This document shows positions 55,545-64,000 of a stretch of 64,000 nt of DNA, piece by piece. Numbering within the stretch: the stretch's first letter is position 1; each line of letters opens with the position of its first letter. Where the stretch lies: positions 1 through 64,000 of the forward strand of contig JARBJD010000016.1 in the NCBI GenBank assembly GCA_033064195.1. The letters run 5' to 3'. A model generated the notes under the pieces. The model ran no database searches. It was not told where the DNA came from and saw only the letters and a program-made list of their open reading frames with translations. Position numbers and translations under genes: made by a program. The stretch comes from Blattamonas nauphoetae. Its lineage: Eukaryota > Preaxostyla > Oxymonadida.

Positions 55545-56972
55545 ATGATCTACAACGGACCTATTGAGGCTGGCCAGATGCACGGCCGTGGACGCATCAC
55601 CTACACTAATGGTGAGACATATGATGGAGATATTTACTACGGGAAGCGTCAGGGTCGTGGGAAATACACATATGTAGATGGAGGCATCTACGAAGGAGAA
55701 TGGATGGATGACAAGCCTCATGGAGAGGGTGTCTGCACATATGCCAATCGTATGCTCCACTTTCTTACATTTTCGTCATCCATCAAATTGAATCTTTCAA
55801 CCATCGCAACCATCTCCGTCGCTTTTCTCTCTCATTTCATTTGCTCAGACAATGTCTATGATGGAGAATGGTTTGAGGGTCGAATTCATGGCTATGGTCG
55901 TCTTGAATATGCTGATGGAGATATCTACGAAGGAGAATGGAAGGTTTGTGATTCCCTCTTTTCTGCATTGTTTCTTCAATAGGACGGGAAAATGGACGGA
56001 AAAGGTTCAGCATATTTCTCCTTTATTTTATTGTGTTTGTGCAGGTAAATATACTTACGTTGACGGCGATGTGTACGATGGTGAGTGGAAAGATGACAAA
56101 CGGTTTCCTACAATTTGAATAATCGTCTTTTATTTTTTCAGTCATGGACGTGGTACAGTCACCTATGCAGCCCAGCCAGGTGAACGCCCCGAAAAATACG
56201 ATGGAGAGTTCAGAGATGGTTTCTTTACACTTTTCGCAAATATCCTTCTTCAGGCAAAATGAACGGACGCGGAACGTACTACTACTCTGATGGAGGCATT
56301 TATGAGGGAGAATGGCTCGACAGGAAGATGCACGGCAAAGGAAAATACACCTTCCCCAATGGGTCTGTGTATGATGGAGATTGGAAAAACGATGTGAAGG
56401 ATGGCTTTGGTATTCTCTCGTACCACAATGGCGAACGCTTCGAAGGATACTGGAAAGACAACAAAGCTTGTTTGCTTCTTTTCGTCTTCATCTGTTGTCA
56501 TCGTTCTTTCCCTTCTTTCCATCACAAAGGCGGTAAGGGAACTCTCACGTATGCTAATGGTGACTCTTACACTGGTGACTGGGTCAATGCCAAGAAAGAC
56601 GGGAAGGGAGAGCTTCACAGCGCAAACGGTGACGTCTACTCCGGTGCATGGAAAGAAGACAACGCTGACGGGTATGGTGTCCTCGTCACAGCCAATGGGT
56701 ACCGCTATGAAGGCGAGTGGAAACGCAATATGGTTTGTCCTCATTTGATTTCACTTTTTCTTTGCATCGAATAGCGCCATGGTGAAGGAAAGTTCATCAC
56801 ACCCGATGTCGTTTATGATGGAGAATGGGCTAATGGCCGTAAGCATGGACACGGTGTTCTTTCTTTCCTGAACGGAGACACGTACGAAGGCACCTGGAAG
56901 GATGGCACAATCAACGGACCTGGAACATACAGCTTCGGGGAAGGATCCATCTGGAACGACCCCGACTTGTAA
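55545..56972 (+). CDS. MORN-repeat protein, multi-exon
   Basis: MORN repeats bind lipids or scaffold membrane and cytoskeletal structures. About 13-14 copies of the YxGxWxxGxxHGxGxxxxxxG motif run the length of the protein, for example [34 protein letters not shown] and [17 protein letters not shown]. Introns that restore the repeat frame lie at 55750-55848, 55944-55982, 56005-56044, about 56102-56141, about 56220-56254, about 56470-56530 and about 56731-56774. The gene ends in TAA. There is no other domain (no kinase, SET or histone-type addition), so it is a pure repeat scaffold of roughly 330 residues. The start may lie further upstream if an AG at 55537 is an acceptor. Confidence 0.85.
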
Positions 56973-57168
56973 TCTTATTTCTGTCTGAAATCATAACGAG
57001 TCACCAAATCAAATCACAACCAATTTCTCTGCTTCATTTTCTTGTACCCGTGGCCGTATATTGTTCCCCTTCACATCCACTTCAATCTTGATTCTGTAGT
57101 GGAAGTCATCTTCCATCGTTTTTTCAATTTAAGTCGACCGTTCACGAAACAGATCCCCCATAACAAAC

Positions 57169-58562
57169 ATGGAATCTCGTCCACTTGACAATATTCCGCT
57201 CTCTTCCTCTACCCTCTCTCTCCTACTCAAAAATGGGTTCTCAACAGTCGATGATGTGATCAACTTACGACCATCTGAGCTTGCTGGCGGTCTCTTCTTC
57301 ATCCTATTTATTCATCGTCAGAACTTCAAATTGAACCTTCAGAGGCTCTCGACATCCTCAGTATCATCAAAAAGTTCTCACTCGGAACGATCCGGCAGAC
57401 CCAGACACAACCACAAACACAATCTTTTACCATTCCAGCATCAAATGACCGAATCACTGTGCAAACAGCTTGGGAAGTGATCCAAGAGTACGATTCTCTT
57501 CCAACCATTCCCACACTATGTGAGCCGCTTGATGACCTCCTCAGGCGTGGCATCCCTGTCGGAAGCATCACAGAATTCTGTCAGCCTTTCCTATTCTCTG
57601 ATTTCACCAGGCGGAAGTCCAGGCTCTGGAAAAACGCAAATGTGTATTCAACTTTGTCTGAGTGTTCAACTGCCTGCGTCACTTTTTGGACCAAATTCCG
57701 AAGCTGTCTACATCGGTCTCTACTTTTTCATCTCTTCGTCACGTTTTGACTATGAAGATACTGAAGGGAGCTTTATGCCAGATCGAGCGGCAATGATGGC
57801 AGAATCGTTGTCTACGCATATCCCACAGTTGTTCTCCTTATTTCTTTCATTTTCAGAGCGCCAACTGTCCAGGAGTTTCTCACTCGAATTCATGTTTACC
57901 GTCCCCATTCACATACTACTCTCCTTGCTACAGTTCGAAATCTCCCAACATTCCTTGAACAACATCCACACGTTCATCTCATCGTCATCGATTCGATTTC
58001 AGCCCCACTGCGCCACCAATTTGAGGACGGTATCAGCACACGGAACTTGATCATCACTGAAATTGCTTCTGCATTAAATTCAATCGCGAAAATGAATAAG
58101 ATTGCAGTTGTGTGCACCAATCAGCTCACAACGAAACCTCCGAAGTCACAACCACAGTCTGAGCCACAACAGGAAGCTCAACTACTCCCTGCCCTTGGAG
58201 ATGTGTGGACACAACACGTGACTCATCGAATCGTTCTTCGAATGGTCTGTTTATGTCTCTGTTCTCACTCACTTCCATCTTTGATGACTCAGGCATTGCA
58301 AAAACAAACACTCCAGCCAATTCGAATTGCAACTGTTCTAAAGAGCCCTGTGGCTCTCTCTACAACTTCAACACCCTTCACTATCACAGCGGATGGTCTG
58401 CTCGACTTCTCTTCTTTAATCCTCTCTCAGGAATCAGATCTTCCTCCTCACAAACAGCTGATCCAACTGACCTTGATGAACAGAACGAATGGGAAGTTGA
58501 GTGACGGTGATAATTGGTTGAAACCAAATGATGGAGAAGAGGATGATCTCTTCGTGTGCTGA
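57169..58562 (+). CDS. RAD51C: RAD51C-like RecA-family recombinase
   Basis: RAD51 paralogues help load RAD51 during homologous recombination in the nucleus. The start MESRPLDNIPLSSSTLSLLL is a helix-hairpin-helix-like N-terminus. After introns at 57286-57320 and about 57578-57610 come Walker A GSPGSGKTQMCIQLCLSVQL, DTEGSFMPDR joined across an intron at about 57716-57761, RIHVYRPHSHTTLLATVRNL, Walker B HLIVIDSIS, the TNQLTTKPP loop, ALGDVWTQHVTHRIVL and RIATVLKSPVAL. The pattern IPVGSITEFC-GSPGSGKTQ and LPALGDVW is closer to RAD51C than to RAD51 or DMC1. Introns are 34-60 nt. The C-terminus (TGA at 58562) is the least certain part. Confidence 0.8.
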
Positions 58563-58694
58563 ATGGTGCCTGGTGTGATATTCTGGAATAAGAATGTCTT
58601 CACTGATACTTTTTACTTCTTGCATCATATTCTGAATAAATTGTTCGGTTTTGAATCATTCATGTCACACAGACCACTCTTTTTCTTTTTTCTC

Positions 58695-59818
58695 ATGGCA
58701 AAGAAGGATAGGTCCAAAAAGAAGCGTTCTATTCCTTCTTTGGATGACATTGCGGAAATTGCAGTCACAGATCCTGAACTTGCGGTCAATCTCCTTATGG
58801 AGATGGATAAAAACCATCCAGACAATTGTCAAGTCATGGATATGCTCGCAGAGCTGTTAATCAATGAACAGGTTGTTGGATATCACGGAGATTTAGCTAT
58901 TGATAAAGCAGGGGCGTTGCTACAAAGATCAATTGAACTACAACCCCAGCAAAATCCAATTCGATATTTCAATCTTGCGATGATCACACCGAACCAACAA
59001 GAGGCAATGGAATTGTATAACACTGGTATTAGAATAGCTGAGGCTGAGGGTCAAGCTGCCCAACTTGTTCAGGATTCTGATCGAGTCAATCAACTCAAAA
59101 ACGAGATTGTTCAAGCAAGGGTGTCCCAAGCTGACTTAATTCTGTTAATGGACCTTCCTCAAACAGAAGCTTTTCACCAAGCCCATTCATTTATTTCAAT
59201 GGCATTGGAATTAATACCAAATGATCGACGAGCCCTCCAAAACCGAGCCTCTCTCTTGATGACCGAGATGCGCCAATTAGATGCGTCGCTTCGTGATCCT
59301 TCTCTTTCCCCAACAGAGCAAGAGCAACGAAGAGCCAATATTCAGACACTTTTCCAGAACTGTCAAGCAGCAATCACATCAAGTGTCCAACAATGGATCC
59401 CCCTCCTAGATTCTCCTGTTTTTGACGGTTTGACAATCTTCTTACACTTATGTGTTTATCAGATGAAGACGAACTTCCTTCACCAAGTGAAAGGTTGATA
59501 GCTTCTCAATTACTCGTAGATCTCCGACTTTCACAACACGCTCTCCCAATTCTCCAACAACTCATTTCAGTTGATGATGAAAACTTTGATGTGTGCTACC
59601 TCATCTCACTTGCATATGCTGATCAAGGCGATATGACACAGGGCATCATCCATGCTCATCAAGCCCATTTACTTTATCAAAAGGAAAATGAAGAATCTCA
59701 GGCCTTAATACAAGAACAATTGTTTCGATTTGCAGACTATTATCAATTGACACAGATGGAAGAACCAGTCGAGCCTGATGAGAGTAGTGACGATGGAAAA
59801 ATGCAGATTGATGATTAA
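58695..59818 (+). CDS. TPR protein resembling ACL4, the ribosomal protein L4 chaperone
   Basis: ACL4 captures newly made uL4 and brings it to pre-ribosomes. The start MAKKDRSKKKRSIPSL is basic. TPR-type helices follow: NPIRYFNLAMITPNQQEAME, FHQAHSFISMALELIPNDR, ASQLLVDLRLSQHALPILQQ and CYLISLAYADQGDMTQGI. The tail is acidic (EEPVEPDESSDDGKMQIDD) as in ACL4, and the gene ends in TAA. An intron at about 59419-59462 (GTTTTTGAC...TATCAG) links LLDS to DEDELPSPSERL. Length (about 355 residues) fits the family. Other small TPR proteins are possible alternatives. Confidence 0.7.
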
Positions 59819-59929
59819 CTCACTTCACAATGAATTTGAAATCTTATTTAGATCTCTGTTGACAATGATTCACCATTACATCATCGATATTCACAAAATA
59901 GTGGGTGTACTCTCTTTTCTGATGATGAA

Positions 59930-60657
59930 ATGGGTCATGTGACGCCAGGAGTTGATAAAACATCGATGGCTCGTGGCTTTCGTCAAAAGCGAAAAGAAAA
60001 GCAAAAAGAATCTTCTGAGGATGAAGGTGAATCAAAAGACGAACCAATACCCCAAAAACAGAAGCGAAAGCACTCGGCAGCAAAAACTAGTGAATCAGAG
60101 AACTCTGATCCAGATTCATCAATGAATTCACTGCTAGATTCAATTGAAGAAGATGAAGAAGAAGATGAAATCGAGGTAGATCCACTTCAAGAAAAATTGA
60201 TGGCTTCTGAACTTCAGAGGCCACTCAGACGACTGATTAAGAAAAATCCGTTCTTAGATATCGTTGATGGTTCGACAAAAGTTGTCCAATGCACTGTGTG
60301 CACACCACCACCACATATGTTCAATATTACCGATGTTAAGAATCATTTGAAGTCAAAAGTGTGCCAATCTCCATCATTATCTCCCTAAACATATAGAACC
60401 ACAGGAAGAATGTTGGAATCATCAAAAATTCTCTCAGATCGGAAGAGGAAATTGCTTCTCGAAAGTATATCGCTCGCGTTCTCGATTCTTTTTCTCAGAG
60501 CTCGAGCACAGAGAAAACGCCAAAGACGGAAGGAAAGAAAAGAAGCATTGGCCTCAACTGGGAAGCAAGCAACCAAGTGAAGTTACAAAATTCGGAGTTT
60601 CTGAAACATTTCACCGAGAATGAAGGAAAGTTGGGTGATGATTCAATTCTTCAATGA
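59930..60657 (+). CDS. U1-type C2H2 zinc-finger protein, nuclear-like
   Basis: Start MGHVTPGVDKTSMARGF leads to a basic then acidic low-complexity region (KRKEKQKESSEDEGESKDE; SIEEDEEEDEIEVDPLQ). A zinc finger spans an intron at about 60359-60396: QCTVCTPPPHMFN then HLKSKNHRKN, matching the CxxC...HxxxxxH form of U1/matrin fingers that bind double-stranded or structured RNA. A basic region (SSTEKTPKTEGKKRSIGLNW) precedes TGA. Joining the exons is needed to complete the finger, which supports the intron. Possible role in ribosome or RNA processing; family not named. Confidence 0.65.
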
Positions 60658-60690
60658 AGTGCTGAATAAAGAACATAAAAGTCTAAATAT

Positions 60691-62142
60691 TCACCTCTTC
60701 GGGTTATCAGTGCTCATTTCCGCAACAAAAGTCATGATACGCTTCAGTGAATGGATGTATTTGCGTTGAGCCTCATCATTTAAAATATGAGCAATTTTGT
60801 CTGTTGTAATCCTCTCTTCTGCTGAACGTTCATGAATTCCCGTCTAAAATGCACAGATTGACGCGAAAAAAACAATATACATTTGTGACACCCATTGGCC
60901 ATGGAGAATTTCCGATGGCAAGCCGCATATAAGTTTCATCTGCCTTATTAAACTCTCCACGAGATAACTGCTCACAGATTTCTGTTATTGGCTTAAGTAG
61001 ATCATCTTGAAGAGTCTGGAAGAGAATATAACACGAATTAGAGAGAGGAGACAATTCAAGTCAAGAAATGGAGAGAAACGCTCCTAAACGGGCTAAATAC
61101 CTTCTTTCTAAGATGTTTCAGCAATGGTTGGATGTAACTATCACACTGTTTATAAACACGAATCTTTTGCTTCCCATCCACAGAAGTTCTAATATGATCT
61201 GGCATCCGTGAGAGAGAATGTTCCCATTCTTGGAGAAAATGCTGAAAAAAGGAGGTAAATGATAAACAATGAACAGAACTTGCATGCCAAGAGAGAAAAT
61301 AAGATATAATCATATTTATCGTGATTTGCTTTGAGCCTCTTTTCACATTCCGTCCAATTCAAGGCATATGGCTGTAAATCAGCAGGCAATGCGAGTGAAT
61401 TGCTTTTCTTGCTCTTTTCGGTGATAGTATTGACTTGATCCACATTAGATGACTCACCACTTTTCGCTTCAGAGGAAGATGTGATGTATGGTTCGACGTA
61501 AGATATATCCCAAGGAAATCGACCAAAAAGGAGTCCTCTGTTGGTACTCACGGAGGTAGACTTGAAAACATTGTAAAAAGTGCGGAAAACAGACATTAGC
61601 TTCATGCCACACATGCTGCCCAACAGAGAGGTCTTTCTTGAGTTGGATAAGTCGTAACCTTTTAAATCTTTCTAAATTATTCTCGCCAAAGAGAGTTGCG
61701 GGCTCTCCAAAATTGCGCAGGGCGCTTTTGACGTGCTCAACTGATGGTAGTGGTCCATCATCGGATTGAAGCTCTGGTGAAGATACCTAAAAAGGAAGGA
61801 AATAACTTGATGGATGATGGAAAACATCAAACGGGTTCAGGTTGATCTTTAATTCGTTCAAAGTCTGATTTCGTTTGGGGTTTTTGAATTTTCTTCGCTA
61901 ACAAAGAAAATAATCCAGGATGTGAGTGAGAGGCAAATGTAATACATACCTTGTTTCTCATCCCATTCTTGTTGTTTTCGAAGAGCTTCTTCACGAATAA
62001 TTTCTCCTCGAGTTTTCCTGAGGCAAAACGGAGAAAACGGTAAATCTACTTGAATAAAATACCATTTCTTTCCAGATGTATCAGATGGAGTTGAGTTCTG
62101 TCGTTTTTTTGCAGTAATGAATGAATCGAGTGGGTTCTCCAT
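60691..62142 (-). CDS. PRP18: Pre-mRNA splicing factor PRP18
   Basis: PRP18 acts in the second step of splicing. ATG at 62142 gives MENPLDSFITAKKRQNS, then KTRGEIIREEALRKQQEWDE and FGEPATLFGENNLERFKRLR (family LFGETDxxxFxRLR). The C-terminal domain reads CDSYIQPLLKHLRKK, CEQLSRGEFNKADETYMRLA, IGNSPWPMGVT and AHILNDEAQRKYIHSLKRIM, close to the human GVT...[21 protein letters not shown]. It ends in TGA (60691-60693). At least six introns interrupt it, at for example about 60845-60885, 61015-61100 and 61240-61320. The start may instead be the in-frame ATG at 62169, which would overlap the divergent neighbour. Confidence 0.85.
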
Positions 62143-62223
62143 GCATTCATGGGTCGATCTTATCAACATCTCTGTCCAGAACTCTTCTTATCCGAGACAC
62201 AGAGCCTTTCAGCTTTCTTCTCG

Positions 62224-63303
62224 ATGGTACCACCCGAGGAAGACCACGATCTTCCTGAGGAACCGACTCCTCAGTTTTCTCTTGTTCGGCAACGCTATTA
62301 CACTCCAATTTCACAATTAAATTATAAATCATCCTTCTGTCTTATTGAACTTTTTCCCGAATATCCAAAGACTTTTGCTGATCTATTTCAGATGGCTAAT
62401 CCACTCCCATTCCTTCAACTTCTAGAAAAAATCAGAACAGCTATCAAGATTAACGGGCTTGAAGAAGTTGACATTTCATATCGTCTCTTCACATATCATA
62501 GCATTAATTTACTTGTACAGCATCAACAGGCCCATCATCTCGATGAGTCGCACATTCGACCGGGATCGTCACAACGTGTTCATAACCTCTTTCATACAGC
62601 GCGCTCTGAAGGACTAGATTTTCATCAAATTCTCACCACATTCACGAGCGATGATGGGTTTCCAGAGATGGCTCCCCTCTTCTCTGAAAGTCTGATTACA
62701 GAGGCATTCAATATGATAAACCATTTTGACTTTCATAATGTCGCTCAAAGTACTTCAAAGGCAGTAAAGCAAATTACAATTCCAACATCAGCTCAACAAC
62801 CACTCTATGAGGTTGATAAAAGCTACGAAAGCCTTGTTTTAATCGCACTCCACACTTCGTTCGACGAGCCACCGTCCTCATCTCTCGTTTCTTCTCACAT
62901 CTTTGCCGGAGCCATAAGGTGTATTCTTGTTCAAAGTGAGAACGATGTATTGGCAATTGCAAAAGCTATGGAAGCTCTGTCAAGCTTTTTCTCGACAATC
63001 CTTGCCAACACTCCAAATTCGATGGAAATGGCTATTTCTCTTCTGATTTCGGAAATACAGATGTTTGTAAAGTACAAATTTCGGGTTCGATTTCCAGAGT
63101 TGTTTGACTCGTCGAAAAAGGCGACTCCAATCCAGTCGCCTTTCGAATGGTTCACCGCTCCAATCCTAGATCCAATCCTTTTTTCTCTCCATAATCACTC
63201 TATCATTTCCCAAAATATCCTCGCTACAGTCATCTCCCCTTCCTACTCGTTTCTTCATCACCTGATGCCCCAATTTGTGACGCAGATGACTGAAAAGCCA
63301 TAA
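62224..63303 (+). CDS. Unrecognised alpha-helical protein, about 359 residues
   Basis: ATG at 62224 (MVPPEEDHDLPEEPTPQFSL) is preferred to 62149 because it leaves 81 bp to the divergent PRP18 start. The frame is intronless and ends in TAA. It is mostly amphipathic helices (LPFLQLLEKIRTAIKING; AIAKAMEALSSFFSTILAN; SLLISEIQMFVKYKF), as in HEAT-like or scaffold proteins, with no membrane anchor or motif that I recognise. It shares a short promoter region with PRP18 and precedes RPS27 by about 145 bp. Confidence 0.7.
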   Translation: MVPPEEDHDLPEEPTPQFSLVRQRYYTPISQLNYKSSFCLIELFPEYPKTFADLFQMANPLPFLQLLEKIRTAIKINGLEEVDISYRLFTYHSINLLVQHQQAHHLDESHIRPGSSQRVHNLFHTARSEGLDFHQILTTFTSDDGFPEMAPLFSESLITEAFNMINHFDFHNVAQSTSKAVKQITIPTSAQQPLYEVDKSYESLVLIALHTSFDEPPSSSLVSSHIFAGAIRCILVQSENDVLAIAKAMEALSSFFSTILANTPNSMEMAISLLISEIQMFVKYKFRVRFPELFDSSKKATPIQSPFEWFTAPILDPILFSLHNHSIISQNILATVISPSYSFLHHLMPQFVTQMTEKP

Positions 63304-63448
63304 CACGCGACATTACCAAATTTCATTTTATGTTATTCTTTGCATGACATCTCACGATTCTCTGAAGAGAATGTTTCACAAAATCGTCACTTCCCATAAC
63401 CTTCCTGTTGTCAGATCAAAGGCAAAAGGGGAATTTGCATCTCAAGCA

Positions 63449-63870
63449 ATGGTTAAAAAGGTACTTCTGACACTATCCTGCTCTTCACACAACTATTTTC
63501 ACTCTGCTTCCGCATTTTTTTCCGTTTTTTAGTTCCAATTCAAAGTTGACCTCCTTCACCCAGAAAAGAAAGCTGAAGCTGGCAAACACAAGCTGAAGCG
63601 CCTTGTTCAATCACCAAACAGTTATTTCCTTGATGTCAAATGCCAAAACTGCCAGAAAATGTTCGATTTTTCTCCTATTTTACTCTCAAATTCACTCATT
63701 TCGACATCTTTATTCATCATGTTTCATCTCTTCTTCTTTTCAGCATGACTGTTTTCAGCCACGCCTCCACATCTGTTCTCTGCGGAAACTGTGGAAATGT
63801 TGTGTGCACACCCACTGGTGGAAAGGCTAAGCTCCAACCTGGCGTCCAATACAGAAGGAAGCAGAATTAA
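63449..63870 (+). CDS. RPS27: 40S ribosomal protein S27 (eS27)
   Basis: Exon 1 is only ATGGTTAAAAAG (63449-63460). Introns at 63461-63532 and 63661-63743 separate it from [40 protein letters not shown] and [20 protein letters not shown], ending [16 protein letters not shown] and TAA. The four cysteines of the zinc ribbon (CxxC...CxxC) are present. Length of about 88 residues fits the family. eS27 is a small-subunit protein that contacts rRNA. A longer N-terminal frame from 63344 exists but does not match the family and is probably untranslated leader. Confidence 0.93.
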
Positions 63871-64000
63871 GGCTTTTGTTCGTCTTCTCTTGCGGAAGAG
63901 ATACAATTCATTGCTTGAAAACATTTCGCGAGTTGTGATGAACATAACTTGCGAATCAAATTACTTTTTATCTCAATCAAACACTCAATTTTTGGCTCAA

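Noticed and set aside
63344-63448. N-terminal extension of RPS27 from an upstream ATG
   Set aside because: The added sequence has no counterpart in the S27 family; the ATG at 63449 gives the normal length.

Overview
The window reads as nuclear DNA of a compact, intron-bearing flagellated protist. Spliceosomal GT-AG introns of about 34-100 nt interrupt conserved eukaryotic genes (RAD51C, PRP18, ACL4, RPS27, delta-COP, MORN and Pumilio proteins). Relics of an axonemal dynein heavy chain and an anoctamin are present, as are large beta-helix surface proteins with one C-terminal membrane anchor. That combination, with the heavy transposon load, fits an oxymonad (Preaxostyla, such as Blattamonas or Monocercomonoides). 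The placement is inference, since no rRNA or marker gene settles it.

Layout. 1-2118: a damaged anoctamin/TMEM16 gene. 4353-6225: a 32-bp minisatellite. 6367-7194: an unrecognised multi-exon gene. 8855-11957: a 28-30-bp minisatellite. 12776-17450: a tandem array of three and a half near-identical 1.37-kb units, each carrying an HExxH metallopeptidase gene on the minus strand. 17450-23780: a patchwork of TA-flanked fold-back elements, a Tc1 transposase relic and a Polinton-like polymerase fossil.

23781-40249 is the most striking part: a 16.5-kb Mutator-like element (MULE-1) with 365-bp terminal inverted repeats and a 9-bp target duplication. It lies inside the 3' end of a Merlin/IS1595-type transposase gene. 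Its own transposase gene is split by two later insertions. One is a DD34E IS630/Tc1-type element (36211-39370). The other is a second MULE-like element (MULE-2, 30640-34991) that carries a surface-protein gene and itself holds a 971-bp hAT-type MITE. Each MULE-1 terminus contains a tRNA-like sequence followed by a T-run. The remaining interior holds broken pieces of surface-protein, kinase and glycine-rich genes.

41408-43943 has two apparently identical 475-bp direct repeats around a relic of the neighbouring delta-COP gene and another inverted-repeat element. 44427-46400 is a decayed dynein heavy-chain fragment next to a truncated Pumilio gene. From about 48 kb to the right edge the window is ordinary gene-dense host DNA: delta-COP-like, beta-helix surface protein, coiled-coil protein, MORN protein, RAD51C-like, ACL4-like, U1-type zinc-finger protein, PRP18, an unknown alpha-helical protein and ribosomal protein S27. 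Spacing is tight, often under 200 bp. These genes act in repair, splicing, ribosome production, vesicle transport and the cell surface, and do not form one pathway.
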